A stretch of 64,000 bases of DNA from Mesorhizobium sp. WSM4904. Lineage in GTDB: Bacteria > Pseudomonadota > Alphaproteobacteria > Rhizobiales > Rhizobiaceae. Below the pieces are notes generated by a model. It had not been told where the DNA came from. It did no database searches and saw only the letters and a list, made by a program, of their open reading frames with translations. The stretch spans positions 4,473,001 to 4,537,000 of the forward strand of contig NZ_CP121354.1 in the NCBI RefSeq assembly GCF_029674545.1, in the 5' to 3' direction. The stretch's first letter is position 1, and each line of letters begins with the position of its first letter. Positions 26,537 through 35,688 of the stretch are shown piece after piece. A program made the translations under genes and the position numbers.

Positions 26537-28408
26537 TCAGCTTGACGGCGTACGCACGGCTTCGGTCGCGTCCAGCGCCTGCATCAGTTTCGAATCGCGA
26601 TCGTAGACGTCGTCGAAATACTCGACCTTGCCGGACATGTCCGGCCAGGCGGTGAAATAGGCGACGTAGACCGGGATGACGCGCGTGACATTCTCCGTCG
26701 AATGGCCGTGCTTCAGCTTCTCGGCGATATCGTCGACGGAAGTGCCGAGCACCGCGGCCGCCATACCGCGCGGGTCCTGCAGGCGGATGCAGCCGTGGCT
26801 CAAAGCGCGCACGTCGCGTTCGAAGAACGACTTCTGCGGCGTGTCATGCATGTAGATGGCATGCTTGTTGGGGAACAGGATCTTCAGCTCACCGAGCGCA
26901 TTGGCCTCGCTCGGCTGCTGGCGCACGCTGAACGGGACTTTGGCGCCGTAGGCGCCCCAGTCGACCGCAGCCGAGGGAATTCGCCTGCCGCTGGAATCCG
27001 TCACCTCATAGCCGGCACGGTCGAGGTAACCTGGGTCGCCGCGCAGCCTCGGCAGCATCTCGTTGACGATGATCGACTGCGGCACGCCCCAATAGGGATG
27101 GAAATCGACCTGCTTGATCTGGTTGTAGAAGAAGGCGGTCTGGTTGGTGACCTTGCCGATGACCACGCGGGTCTTCAGCTTTTCCTCGCCATTGTCGATA
27201 TAGCTCGCCGTGAATGCAGGCTGGTTGATGAAGACACGCGGGCTGCCGAGGTCGGAGGGGAGCCAGCGCAACTCTTCGAGCGCGACCCTGACCTTCTCGA
27301 TCTTGTCGGCCTTGGATGTTCCGGCAAGCGAAGCGACGGTGCGCGGGCCGATGACGCCGTCGCCCTTCATGCCCGCCCGCTGCTGCACCGCCTTGATCAC
27401 CGGCACCAGTTCGGGATCGTAAATCTCGCTCTTGCCGAGCCTGGCAAGGACCGCGCCATAGTCGCCGCCCATCTCGTCATCGAGATTGCGGGCAATGAGC
27501 GTCAAAAGCTTGGGCAGTTCCGGGCTGCTTTCGCCGGGCTTCAGCAGCAGCTTCGGATCGACGACGATCTCGTTCTCCTCGCTCGCCTGGAGCGATTCCA
27601 GTTCCACCCGCAGCGCCTGGTATTCCGGGTTCTGCGGATGCCGCGATTCGAGGTAGGTGCGCACCTCCTGGGTATGCGCCAGCGTCTTCAGCACGCCCTC
27701 GAGATCGAGCGATTTGGCCGGGAAATCGTAGTAGCCGGTCATGCGGTTCGGGTCGACGCGGCCGCTCTGGGCGTCATGGGCATAGCGCAGCACGCGCGCC
27801 GACAGGGCCATCTCGAAGCGGACCAGTTCCTTGGTTCGCTCTTCGGGCGTCGCGGAAGCCGTGGTCGCCGGAACATCGACGGAGTAGTCGGCAGGCGTCA
27901 GGCCGTAGCTCGCAGCCTCGCCAAGCACCCGCACGGCATCCTGCGCCCTGCTGTTGGGTGCATCCCCCGTCACCCAGATGAAATCCGGATTGGCCGAGTA
28001 ATAGGCGATCAGCGCCTTGGCGATATCGGGTTCGGCAAAGAGTTCATAGTCGTTCAGGCCCGCCAGCGCATCGCGAAACACGCTTCCGGTCACGGACGGC
28101 ACAAAGGCTGCGTCCTGCGCGGTCGCCGGTTGCGGGGCCGGCAGCAGCGACTTGAAGTCGACGCGCACGAGCTTGTCGGCGCGGTAGGTGTTGTAGGTCG
28201 GGCTGCTAATCCTGACGCCGCCGCCCGCGCCGGGCTGCATCTTGCGCGGCTTCGGCGGCGGCGGAAATTCTCCTTCGGGGCTATGCCGGATGCCGCCGCC
28301 GAACAGCATGTCGAACAGGCCCTGCGCGCTCGCCGGCTGCTGCCCGAAGGCAAGTGCAGCCGCGATTGCGATCGGCATGACTGCCTTTTTGTTCCCGAGG
28401 ATTTTCAT
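26537..28408 (-). CDS. L,D-transpeptidase, YcbB-like
   Basis: Periplasmic peptidoglycan cross-linking enzyme, 623 aa. After a signal peptide (about 1-29) come a YcbB-type scaffold domain (about 105-300) and a peptidoglycan-binding repeat (QQRAGMKGDGVIGPRT near 345). The YkuD catalytic domain (about 385-580) has HDTPQK and the active site SHGCIRLQDP with the catalytic Cys. L,D-transpeptidases make 3-3 cross-links, which are prominent in polar-growing rhizobia. Confidence 0.9.
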   Translation of the reverse strand: MKILGNKKAVMPIAIAAALAFGQQPASAQGLFDMLFGGGIRHSPEGEFPPPPKPRKMQPGAGGGVRISSPTYNTYRADKLVRVDFKSLLPAPQPATAQDAAFVPSVTGSVFRDALAGLNDYELFAEPDIAKALIAYYSANPDFIWVTGDAPNSRAQDAVRVLGEAASYGLTPADYSVDVPATTASATPEERTKELVRFEMALSARVLRYAHDAQSGRVDPNRMTGYYDFPAKSLDLEGVLKTLAHTQEVRTYLESRHPQNPEYQALRVELESLQASEENEIVVDPKLLLKPGESSPELPKLLTLIARNLDDEMGGDYGAVLARLGKSEIYDPELVPVIKAVQQRAGMKGDGVIGPRTVASLAGTSKADKIEKVRVALEELRWLPSDLGSPRVFINQPAFTASYIDNGEEKLKTRVVIGKVTNQTAFFYNQIKQVDFHPYWGVPQSIIVNEMLPRLRGDPGYLDRAGYEVTDSSGRRIPSAAVDWGAYGAKVPFSVRQQPSEANALGELKILFPNKHAIYMHDTPQKSFFERDVRALSHGCIRLQDPRGMAAAVLGTSVDDIAEKLKHGHSTENVTRVIPVYVAYFTAWPDMSGKVEYFDDVYDRDSKLMQALDATEAVRTPSS

Positions 28409-28811
28409 GCTTCACCCGCACCGGTTGAACCGGTTTCCCGTTCCGCGCCGCTAGACGGTCCCGCCCTCCGCATGGCGGATGTAAGGCGCGACTATACCGA
28501 TTCATACTGATTTCGTTAAGCTTCCATAAATTTCCACGGCCGTGTTGCAGAACAGTTTCACATCCTTGTGAGACTTAAAACGAGCAGGCCGTTCCAAGTG
28601 TTCCGACATCCGGGACAATCAGGCGTGGCGTTGCCGACAGGCGAGAAAGTCACATAGGTACGCCGGCGGCGTTTCGAGTGGAACTGTCGTCAAGCGGGAA
28701 TCACCGGCGGATTCGACGGCCGCCCTGTGCGGCAATGGCCAAGGCGTGACAAACCACGGTCTTTGTGATCGAAATTCCGGCGGCCTCGAGCCACGGTCTG
28801 GAGGATGTGCA
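28409..28811. other. Intergenic region with TCACA-N4-TGTGA palindrome
   Basis: 403 bases between the divergent L,D-transpeptidase and rhodanese genes, holding their promoters. It contains the perfect inverted repeat TCACA-TCCT-TGTGA at 28558-28571. The half-site order is reversed and the spacer is four bases, so it is not a CRP site of the 17607/23148 type. No gene is seen. Confidence 0.45.
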
Positions 28812-29213
28812 GTGAAGAAGGGATATCGCGAACTTCTCGACGAGGCGAATGCCGAGATCGAGGTCGTGTCGCCCGAGGAAGCGGCCGGGCTGCTGGAGGA
28901 TGACGGCACGATCTTCGTCGATCTGCGCGACCCCCGCGAAGTCGAGCGTGACGGCAAGATCCCCGGTGCCAAGCATGTGACGCGCGGCATGCTCGAATTC
29001 TGGATCGACCCCGAAAGCCCCTACCACAAGCCGTTCTTCGCTTCGGGAAAGACATTCGTCTTCTTCTGCGCCGGCGGCTGGCGCTCGGCGCTGGCTACCA
29101 AGACGGCGCAGGACATGGGCCTTACGCCGGTCAAGCACATCCTTGGCGGCTACACCGCCTGGAAGGCCGCCGGCCTGCCGGTCGAGCCTGATCAGAAGAA
29201 GAAAGCCGACTGA
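28812..29213 (+). CDS. Rhodanese-like domain protein
   Basis: Single-domain cytosolic sulfurtransferase, 133 aa. It shows the LRDPREVE entry motif and the active-site loop CAGGWRS (Cys near residue 90), ending with GGYTAWKAAGLPV. It starts with GTG 28812 after GGAGGATGTGCA; an upstream ATG in frame lacks a ribosome site. The sulfur acceptor is unknown. Confidence 0.88.
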   Translation: MKKGYRELLDEANAEIEVVSPEEAAGLLEDDGTIFVDLRDPREVERDGKIPGAKHVTRGMLEFWIDPESPYHKPFFASGKTFVFFCAGGWRSALATKTAQDMGLTPVKHILGGYTAWKAAGLPVEPDQKKKAD

Positions 29214-29221
29214 TCCGCCGA

Positions 29222-30130
29222 CTAATGCAGCGTCGATTCGTGCTGCTCCGTCACGAAGCCTACGGCGCGCGCGACGATATCCTTGTCGGCAAGGATGCGG
29301 CGGTGGCCAAGCCCTTCGGCCCAATGCAGGCGAACATGATTGCCGGCTCCCGCATATCGCCTTGCGTGATCGGCATGGACTTCGCGGTCGTCCGGCGCAT
29401 GGATGACGAGCGTCGGCACCGGCGCCTCGGCAAGCTGGCGGTCGCCAGTGAATTCGCTGAGCGGCCGACCCGACAGATGCCTCACCCGATCCGCCATGGC
29501 GACCTGGGAGCGCGGCCCGACATTCATCATCCGACTGAAGTCGTCGAAGATCGCCGGCAAGGAACTTGGAGCCGCGATCAGCACGAGCTTTTCGGCCGAG
29601 AGCGGCGGCACGTCCTTGACCGATGCCGCGACCGCGTTGGCAGCGATCGCACCACCGAAGGAATGGCCGACCACGGCCGCAAATGGGCCGAACCATTCGC
29701 CGGCTACTCGCGCCGCATCAACCGCGTTCACCATGTTGAGATGGCGGCCGAGCGAGTGGCCGTGTCCGGGCAGGTCGAGCGAGACGACCTTGTAGCCGGC
29801 GCCGCTAAACCCTTCGATCAGCGCGCGCATATATTCGGTGCGCGAGCGCCAGCCATGGATGACGAGCACCGTGCCGCGGGAACCCCTGCCCGGCTCCGGT
29901 CGGAACTCGTGCACCGCAACGCAGTCCGTCTTCGTCTTCAGCCTGTGATGGCGCGCTTCGGCCATGAAGCCGGCAGCGCGCTCGACGGCGCGGCGCTCGC
30001 CATCGCTCAAGGATTTGACGTTTGGCGTGCGGCAGAACAATTCGAACGCGGCGCGGCCGCTGAGACGCGGGGCGACACGCTCGGCCGCACCAAAGACGCC
30101 CCGGATGACCTTCAACCCAAATGATGCCAT
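29222..30130 (-). CDS. Alpha/beta hydrolase
   Basis: 302-aa alpha/beta-fold hydrolase with oxyanion motif VIHGWRS (near residue 92), nucleophile elbow GHSFGG (Ser near 157), an acidic residue in HAPDDREV and a catalytic His in GLGHRRIL. It has no signal peptide. It is divergent from a MarR regulator with only 47 bases between starts and two shared operators, so it is very likely the regulated target. Candidate substrates are esters or lactones. Confidence 0.88.
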   Translation of the reverse strand: MASFGLKVIRGVFGAAERVAPRLSGRAAFELFCRTPNVKSLSDGERRAVERAAGFMAEARHHRLKTKTDCVAVHEFRPEPGRGSRGTVLVIHGWRSRTEYMRALIEGFSGAGYKVVSLDLPGHGHSLGRHLNMVNAVDAARVAGEWFGPFAAVVGHSFGGAIAANAVAASVKDVPPLSAEKLVLIAAPSSLPAIFDDFSRMMNVGPRSQVAMADRVRHLSGRPLSEFTGDRQLAEAPVPTLVIHAPDDREVHADHARRYAGAGNHVRLHWAEGLGHRRILADKDIVARAVGFVTEQHESTLH

Positions 30131-30149
30131 AGTGGCGGTCCATCCATTC

Positions 30150-30163
30150 GTTCAAGCATGAAC
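30150..30163. promoter_or_regulatory. MarR operator 1 (GTTCA-N4-TGAAC)
   Basis: Perfect 5-bp inverted repeat with the spacer AGCA in the 47-base divergent promoter. Its centre is exactly 20 bases from that of the second copy. Confidence 0.65.
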
Positions 30164-30169
30164 ATAATA

Positions 30170-30183
30170 GTTCAAACATGAAC
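30170..30183. promoter_or_regulatory. MarR operator 2, overlapping the marR start codon
   Basis: A second GTTCA-N4-TGAAC (spacer AACA). Its right half contains the ATG AAC start of the MarR gene, so binding would cover the translation start region of the DNA. Two copies in phase suggest cooperative autoregulation. Confidence 0.65.
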
Positions 30184-30630
30184 ATTAAGCAAGAGCTGCC
30201 CTGGGACAATCCGCGCTTTCGCAACTGGGTTGCGGTGGCGCGCGCCTGCCATGTGCTGGAGCGCACGCTCGCGGTAAAACTCGCGCCGCTCGACTTGAAG
30301 CCGGCGCAGCTCGACGTGCTGATGAACCTCTACCGCCATCCCGGCATGTCGCAGCACGACCTTGCCCGCAAGCTCCTGGTCGGCCGCTCCAACATCACCA
30401 TGCTGTTGCCGCAGTTGGAAGCCCGCGGCCTGCTGCGCCGCGAGGGCGACGAGAAGGACAAGCGCGTGCTGCGACTGAACCTCACCGAGGCCGGCGAGGC
30501 CCTGCTGATGCGGGCGCTGAAGGTGCACATGGCGCTGATCGAGAAGGCGATGAGCCAGTCGACGCCGGAACAGTGCGACATGATCGGCGAACAGATGCGC
30601 AAGATCGCCGAGGTTTTGAAGGAAGCCTGA
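30178..30630 (+). CDS. MarR-family transcriptional regulator
   Basis: 150-aa winged-helix repressor. The recognition region is MSQHDLARKLLVGRSNITMLLPQLEARGLLRR, and the wing contains DEKDKRVLRLNLTEAG. It is divergent from the alpha/beta hydrolase with two palindromic operators between and over its own start. It probably represses both genes until a phenolic or lipophilic ligand binds; the ligand is unknown. Confidence 0.92.
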   Translation: MNIKQELPWDNPRFRNWVAVARACHVLERTLAVKLAPLDLKPAQLDVLMNLYRHPGMSQHDLARKLLVGRSNITMLLPQLEARGLLRREGDEKDKRVLRLNLTEAGEALLMRALKVHMALIEKAMSQSTPEQCDMIGEQMRKIAEVLKEA

Positions 30631-30642
30631 ACGGCCCCTTCC

Positions 30643-31254
30643 TTACCACATCGTCTTTTTCGCCCGCTCAGGCCACTCCCTGTCGTAGGTTTCGCCGTCG
30701 ATGTTCTTGCGGCTCGTGATCTCGAGGATTTGCCCGGGCGTCGGCAGCGACTTCGGGTCGATATGCTTTGCCGGATTCCAGAGTTCCGAGCGCACGATGG
30801 CGCGGGCACACTGAAAATAGACGGTGTCGACCGAAATGACGGTGACCGACCGGGCCGGCTTGCCGTCGACGGTAAAGGACGCGCAAAGCTCCGCGTCGGT
30901 GGTGATATGGGCGCGACCGTTGACGCGCAGCGTAGTGCCGGAGCCCGGCACCAGGAACAGCAGCCCGACGCGAGGGTCGCGAATGATGTTCTTCAGCGAA
31001 TCGGCGCGGTTGTTGCCGCGCCTGTCGGGCATAATCAGCGTCTTCTCATCGACGAGGCGCACGAAGCCGGCGAGATCGCCGCGCGGCGAGCAGTCCAGCC
31101 CTTCCGGCCCGCTGGTCGCCAGCGCCACGAAGGGAGAGGCTTCGATGAAGGCGGCATATTCGGGAATCACATGGTCGAGTTCCTTGACGATCGAGGCCTG
31201 GCCGGGCAGCCCGTAAAGGGCTTCGAGCTGTTCGACCGAAGTGATGAGCGACAT
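30643..31254 (-). CDS. Pyridoxamine 5'-phosphate oxidase family protein
   Basis: 203-aa split-barrel flavin-binding protein of the PPOX class (SPFVALATSGPEGLDCSPRGD, GLLFLVPGSGTTLRVNGRA). The start follows GTCAGGAGGCG. It is too divergent from PdxH to call a vitamin B6 enzyme; members commonly bind FMN or F420. It is convergent with marR (12 bases between stops). Confidence 0.85.
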   Translation of the reverse strand: MSLITSVEQLEALYGLPGQASIVKELDHVIPEYAAFIEASPFVALATSGPEGLDCSPRGDLAGFVRLVDEKTLIMPDRRGNNRADSLKNIIRDPRVGLLFLVPGSGTTLRVNGRAHITTDAELCASFTVDGKPARSVTVISVDTVYFQCARAIVRSELWNPAKHIDPKSLPTPGQILEITSRKNIDGETYDREWPERAKKTMW

Positions 31255-31315
31255 CTTTTCGCCTCCTGACTTTTGCCGGCGCTACTCGATATCCATGACG
31301 CTTTGACGACAGCCA

Positions 31316-31363
31316 GAGCATGTCTCCCGAAAGCGGGTCCGGTTTCGGGACAAAGACGTGCTC
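31316..31363. repeat. Dispersed palindromic repeat, family B (copy 1, short)
   Basis: GAGCATGTC ... GACGTGCTC enclosing TCCCGAAA / TTTCGGGA. It is the core of the longer copies at 49597 and 50812. Confidence 0.75.
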
Positions 31364-31373
31364 AGGCAAAAAA

Positions 31374-31418
31374 TTGAAGCAGGTCGCGTGAAATCCTTTT
31401 TCAGGCGACCTGCTTCAA
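31374..31418. terminator. Perfect 14-bp hairpin downstream of DUF971 gene
   Basis: TTGAAGCAGGTCGC pairs perfectly with GCGACCTGCTTCAA across a 17-base loop. It lies 30 bases after the DUF971 stop codon on the minus strand. There is no long T run, so it could be an attenuator or part of the repeat element rather than a classical terminator. Confidence 0.4.
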
Positions 31419-31447
31419 CCGCTGAAGTTGGACGTCTTGGCGCCAGG

Positions 31448-31801
31448 CTAGCGATCGCGGCTGAGCCCCTTCTCGGCCAGTTCGGCGAGATAGGCATCCC
31501 AGCGCTCGTCCTTCTCATGCCCGAGCGTATGAAGATAGTTCCAGGTGAATATGCCGGTGTCGTGGAAATCGTCGAAAGTGATGCGCACCGCGTAATTGCC
31601 GACCGGCTCGATCTTGAGGATCGCCACGTTGCGCTTGCCGGGCACGGTCACCCGCTGTTCGGGCGAATGGCCCTGCACCTCCGCCGAGGGCGAGGCAACG
31701 CGCAATAACTCCGCCGGCAATTCGAACGGCTGATGTCCGGGAAAAGTCACGGTGAGCAGCTTGCGGTCTTTCGAGACCCTCAGTTCCTTCGGCGCGGTCA
31801 T
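31448..31801 (-). CDS. DUF971 (GBBH-like N-terminal domain) protein
   Basis: 117 aa matching the stand-alone DUF971/gamma-butyrobetaine-hydroxylase N-terminal fold: LPAELLRVASPSAEVQGHS, then GNYAVRITFDDFHDTGIFTW. In this family such proteins often sit by iron-sulfur or molybdenum-cofactor genes, and here moaA is divergent next to it. ATG 31801 follows GCAGGACCAGAC. Confidence 0.85.
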   Translation of the reverse strand: MTAPKELRVSKDRKLLTVTFPGHQPFELPAELLRVASPSAEVQGHSPEQRVTVPGKRNVAILKIEPVGNYAVRITFDDFHDTGIFTWNYLHTLGHEKDERWDAYLAELAEKGLSRDR

Positions 31802-31939
31802 GTCTGGTCCTGCTTTGGCTTCCCCATTCCCTACGCCGCTTCGCGCGGTGCGGAAAGGCCATAGAAGGCAGCCGACACGCAATGTCGGTCGGGGGATGTT
31901 ACCAAAGATCAAGACCTTCTATCTTGAATGCGGAACCGG

Positions 31940-31967
31940 ATCGTATCACATAGCGATATATAACGAC
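31940..31967. promoter_or_regulatory. Possible ModE-like half site upstream of moaA
   Basis: TATATAACGAC at 31957-31967 matches one half of the ModE operator (TATATAACGAT). An ATCG start occurs at the expected distance on the left (31940), but the left half is otherwise degenerate. It lies 30 bases before moaA. Confidence 0.3.
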
Positions 31968-31996
31968 GCCGCTCAGGCTACGGGAAACGCTTGCAA

Positions 31997-32992
31997 ATGG
32001 ACATGATCGACCCCTTCGGTCGCACGATCAGCTATCTGCGCGTGTCGGTTACCGACCGCTGCGATTTCCGCTGCACCTATTGCATGGCCGAGGACATGAC
32101 CTTCCTGCCTAAGAAGGATCTGCTCTCGCTCGAGGAGCTCGACCGGCTCTGCAGCGTCTTCATCGAAAAGGGCGTAAGGAAGCTCAGGCTGACCGGCGGT
32201 GAACCGCTGGTGCGCAAGAACATCATGCATCTGGTTCGCCAGCTGTCGCGCCATCTGGAGAGCGGCGCCCTTGAAGAGCTGACGCTCACCACCAACGGCT
32301 CGCAGCTCTCGCGCTTTGCCGCCGAGCTCGCCGACTGTGGCGTCAAGCGCATCAACGTTTCGCTCGACACGCTGGACGCCGACAAGTTTCGCCAAATCAC
32401 CCGCTGGGGCAATCTCGGCAAGGTCATGGAAGGCATCGACGCCGCGCAGACCGCGGGCCTGAAGGTCAAGCTCAACGCCGTGGCGCTGCGCGACTTCAAC
32501 GACGCCGAAATCCCCGAGATGCTGCGTTGGGCGCACGGCCGCGGCATGGACCTCACCGTCATCGAGACCATGCCGATGGGCGAGATCGACGCCGATCGCA
32601 CCGACCAGTATTTGCCGCTGTCGCTGTTGCGCGCCTCGCTCGAGCGCCAGTTCACGCTGACCGACATCCCTTACAAGACCGGCGGCCCTGCCCGCTATGT
32701 CCATGTCGCCGAGACCGGCGGCAGGCTCGGCTTCATCACGCCGATGACGCATAATTTCTGCGAGAGCTGCAACCGCGTGAGACTGACCTGCACTGGTACG
32801 CTCTACATGTGCCTCGGCCAGGAGGATGCCGCCGACCTGAGGGCACCGTTGCGCGCCTCCGAAAGCAACGAGCTGGTCGGCGAGGCCATAGACGAGGCAA
32901 TCGGGCGCAAGCCGAAGGGCCATGATTTCGTCATCGACCGCCGCACCAGCCGCCCATCGGTGTCACGCCATATGAGCGTCACCGGCGGCTGA
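31997..32992 (+). CDS. moaA: GTP 3',8-cyclase MoaA
   Basis: Radical-SAM enzyme for the first step of molybdenum-cofactor synthesis, about 331 aa. The SAM cluster motif is CDFRCTYC (near residue 24), GGEP follows, and the second cluster ligands are [18 protein letters not shown] near the C-terminus. The start could be ATG 31997 or 32003; neither has a strong ribosome site. The downstream pathway genes mobA and mobB lie 2 kb further on. Confidence 0.94.
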   Translation: MDMIDPFGRTISYLRVSVTDRCDFRCTYCMAEDMTFLPKKDLLSLEELDRLCSVFIEKGVRKLRLTGGEPLVRKNIMHLVRQLSRHLESGALEELTLTTNGSQLSRFAAELADCGVKRINVSLDTLDADKFRQITRWGNLGKVMEGIDAAQTAGLKVKLNAVALRDFNDAEIPEMLRWAHGRGMDLTVIETMPMGEIDADRTDQYLPLSLLRASLERQFTLTDIPYKTGGPARYVHVAETGGRLGFITPMTHNFCESCNRVRLTCTGTLYMCLGQEDAADLRAPLRASESNELVGEAIDEAIGRKPKGHDFVIDRRTSRPSVSRHMSVTGG

Positions 32993-33046
32993 TTTTTTCT
33001 CCGATTTGGTGCAGGATCACCCCCGGTCACTGACCTTGGGGGCACC

Positions 33047-33544
33047 ATGAAACGTCTTCACCTTACCCGGGGCGCGCCTCTGGCGATCGCTTTGTCGTCC
33101 TTGCTGGCGATCGTCACTACTGCTGCCATCGCGAAGCCATTCACCTACGTCAATGCGCGCTTTGGCACCTCCTGCACCTTTCCCGACGAAATATTCAGCA
33201 TAACCGAAGCCGAGCCGGAGAATGGCGACGGGCAGCAATGGAGCGCGCCCGACGGCGCCAGCCTGACCTGCTCCGGCATCTACAACATCGACAACGACAC
33301 GCCGAAGGGCTTCGTCGCCGACGAAAAGGCCAACACCGGGCCGGGCTACAAGATCACCTACAACAAGATCGGCAAGAACTGGGCGGTGCTTTCCGGCATC
33401 AAGGGCGACAAGGTCTTTTACGAACGGCGCCTGTTCGGAAAGGACGGCGTCATCCGCAGCGTCTGGATCGAATATCCTTCATCGCTCAAGGCGAAATACG
33501 ATCCGCTGACAGGCGCCATCGCGACCAGCCTGCGCGGCCCTTGA
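33047..33544 (+). CDS. Hypothetical secreted protein
   Basis: 165 aa with a signal peptide (cleavage near AIA-KP, about residue 30). The mature protein has two cysteines (TSCTFP, LTCSG) and ends SLKAKYDPLTGAIATSL. It starts after TTGGGGGCACC. I do not recognise a named family; a periplasmic location is the only safe inference. Confidence 0.7.
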   Translation: MKRLHLTRGAPLAIALSSLLAIVTTAAIAKPFTYVNARFGTSCTFPDEIFSITEAEPENGDGQQWSAPDGASLTCSGIYNIDNDTPKGFVADEKANTGPGYKITYNKIGKNWAVLSGIKGDKVFYERRLFGKDGVIRSVWIEYPSSLKAKYDPLTGAIATSLRGP

Positions 33545-33655
33545 GGCATACGCGACGCGCTGAAAATAAACCCACCGCGCCGCCCCCGCCCGATTTGCCG
33601 TCGGTCCGTTCCGGCCTAGCCTCCGGACGCGATTTTCGTATCCAGGGGGATTCTC

Positions 33656-34015
33656 ATGCGCAAATTGATCCTTACACTTGCAATGCTTGGCGTTGCTTCG
33701 GTACCGGCCGCCGCCCAGTCGATCGGCGGTACCTACACGGTTTCCGGCACCAATTTCGACGGCTCGTCTTACGGCGGTGAGGCAACCATCACGCTGACCA
33801 GCGAGACGACCTGCACCATCCATTGGGAAACCGGCGGCTCGACCTCGGACGGCATCTGCATGCGCAACGACAACGCCTTTTCGGCGGGCTACGTGATGGG
33901 CAAGGAAATCGGCCTCGTCGTCTACAAGGTGGAGGACGACGGCTCGCTGCACGGGCTCTGGACCATCGCCGGCAAGGACGGCAACGGCACCGAGACGCTG
34001 ACGCCCAAGAAATAG
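33656..34015 (+). CDS. Hypothetical secreted protein
   Basis: 119 aa with a clear signal peptide ending AAAQS (about residue 21). The mature part is a compact Gly/Thr-rich beta protein (GGTYTVSGTNFDGSSYGGEA, two cysteines), reminiscent of small fibronectin-like or lipocalin-like exported proteins. No family is assigned. A strong terminator follows. Confidence 0.72.
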   Translation: MRKLILTLAMLGVASVPAAAQSIGGTYTVSGTNFDGSSYGGEATITLTSETTCTIHWETGGSTSDGICMRNDNAFSAGYVMGKEIGLVVYKVEDDGSLHGLWTIAGKDGNGTETLTPKK

Positions 34016-34036
34016 GGCGTTGTTTTCCTGCAAGCC

Positions 34037-34068
34037 GGGCCACGACCGATGCCGTGGCCCATTTCTTT
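34037..34068 (+). terminator. Rho-independent terminator
   Basis: Stem GGGCCACG / CGTGGCCC with an 8-base loop, followed by ATTTCTTT, 22 bases after the stop of the secreted-protein gene. Confidence 0.65.
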
Positions 34069-34117
34069 AACGTTGCTGTTTCCCGCTTGGCTGCTAGAGG
34101 CTTGATCCAAAGAACAA

Positions 34118-35050
34118 TTGGAAACGCCTTTGCCTCTTTCGCCCAATCTTCGCGGGGCGCTGTTCATGGTCGTCGCCATGGTCGGCTTCACGCTCAACGA
34201 CGCGATCACCAAGTTTTCCTCCGAATCGATGAACATGGCGCAGGTCATGCTCGTGCGGGGCGCCTTCGCCTCGCTCTTTGTCGGCCTGCTTGCCTGGCAT
34301 CGCGGCGCACTTTCCAATCCCGGCGCGATGCTGCAGCCGATGGTGGCCGTGCGCGTCGCCGGCGAAGCCGGCGCCACGGTCTCCTTCCTCGTTGCTTTGG
34401 CGCACCTGCCGATCGCCAATGTCTCCGCTGTCCTGCAGGCGCTGCCGCTTGCGGTGACGATGGGAGCCGCGCTTTTCTTCGGCGAAGGCGTCGGCTGGCG
34501 GCGTTGGCTGGCAATCGCCGTCGGCTTTGCCGGCGTGCTGATCATCGTGCGGCCGGGTTTCGAGGGTTTTAGCGCCTATTCACTGCTGGCACTGACGAGC
34601 GTTGCCTGCTGCGCTGTGCGCGACCTCGCCACCAAGCGCATCCCGCCGGCGATCCCGACCATGCTGGTGTCGACGGCAACGGCGCTGGCCATGACGGTGC
34701 TCGGCGCGTTGCTGCTGTCGCCTATGGGCGGCTGGACGCCGATGAGCGGCAAGGCGACCGCGCTGCTGGCGCTGGCGGCGGTGCTGGTGCTCATCGGCTA
34801 CCAGTTCATCATCATGGCGATGCGTTCAGGCGATATCTCCTTCATAGCGCCGTTCCGCTACACCGCGTTGCTGTGGTCGATCCTGCTCGGCCTCGTCATC
34901 TTCGGCGACGTCCCCGACGTGCCGATGATCGTCGGCGCCGCTATCATCATCGGCTCCGGCCTCTACGCGCTCTATCGCGAGCGTGTCGTCGGTCGGCGGC
35001 AGCCTGCCGCCGAAAGCGCTGGACCCGACATGGCGCCGGACGGCATATAG
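34118..35050 (+). CDS. EamA/DMT-family transporter
   Basis: 310-aa inner-membrane protein with about ten hydrophobic segments in two EamA halves (about 10-145 and 155-290), as in drug/metabolite exporters. The frame begins with TTG 34118 (METPLPLSPNLRG); no upstream ATG fits and the next internal ATG (34166) is already in the first helix. Translation may couple to mobA, which starts five bases after the stop. The substrate is unknown. Confidence 0.85.
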   Translation: METPLPLSPNLRGALFMVVAMVGFTLNDAITKFSSESMNMAQVMLVRGAFASLFVGLLAWHRGALSNPGAMLQPMVAVRVAGEAGATVSFLVALAHLPIANVSAVLQALPLAVTMGAALFFGEGVGWRRWLAIAVGFAGVLIIVRPGFEGFSAYSLLALTSVACCAVRDLATKRIPPAIPTMLVSTATALAMTVLGALLLSPMGGWTPMSGKATALLALAAVLVLIGYQFIIMAMRSGDISFIAPFRYTALLWSILLGLVIFGDVPDVPMIVGAAIIIGSGLYALYRERVVGRRQPAAESAGPDMAPDGI

Positions 35051-35055
35051 GCCGG

Positions 35056-35688
35056 ATGGACCGAAGCGTCGCGGGCATCATCCTTGCGGGAGGCCAGTCG
35101 CGCCGGATGGGCGGCGGCGACAAGCCCCTGCTTTCGCTGGGCAAAGTCAGGTTGATCGACCATGTCGCCACCCGTCTTAAATCGCAGGTCGGTACGCTTG
35201 CGCTCAATGCCAATGGCGATCCGGCGCGGTTTGCCGGCACGGGTCTGCCGGTGCTTGCCGACACGGTGCCGGGTTATGCCGGCCCCCTGGCCGGCATTCT
35301 GACCGGCCTGGAATGGGCGGCAACGAACGCGGCTTGCCGGGCGCTGATCGGCGCCGCCGGCGACACGCCGTTCTTCCCCGGCGATCTCGTCGAACGACTG
35401 ACTGCTGCCGCCCGCGAACGCCCAGGTGCGATAGCGGTCGCCAGTTCCGACGGCAGATGGCATCCGACTTTCGCGCTCTGGCCGCTTGGCCTCGCCGATG
35501 CCCTGCGCCATTTCCTGGTCGACGAGGACAACCGCCGGGTTTCCGCCTTCATGGAGCGGCACGGTTTTGTCGAGGTGGAGTTTCCGATGATCGAGGCAGA
35601 AGGCCGACGGATCGATCCGTTCTTCAACATCAACACCCCGGACGATCTTGCGAAGGCCGAAAGTCTGTTGCAAAGCCTCCAACCATGA
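35056..35688 (+). CDS. mobA: Molybdenum cofactor guanylyltransferase MobA
   Basis: Attaches GMP to molybdopterin, 210 aa. The nucleotide-binding N-terminus is GIILAGGQSRRMGGGDKPLL, followed by GPLAGILTGLEW and GDTPFFP with the metal Asp; NTPDDL is at the end. It starts five bases after the DMT gene and its stop overlaps the mobB ATG. Confidence 0.93.
   Translation: MDRSVAGIILAGGQSRRMGGGDKPLLSLGKVRLIDHVATRLKSQVGTLALNANGDPARFAGTGLPVLADTVPGYAGPLAGILTGLEWAATNAACRALIGAAGDTPFFPGDLVERLTAAARERPGAIAVASSDGRWHPTFALWPLGLADALRHFLVDEDNRRVSAFMERHGFVEVEFPMIEAEGRRIDPFFNINTPDDLAKAESLLQSLQP

Noticed and set aside
26702..28510. Plus-strand frame opposite the L,D-transpeptidase
   Set aside because: Antisense shadow without motifs or start signal.
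28558..28571. TCACA-N4-TGTGA as a third CRP site
   Set aside because: The half-sites are in the opposite order and the spacer is four, not six, so CRP-type binding is not expected. It is noted only as a palindrome.
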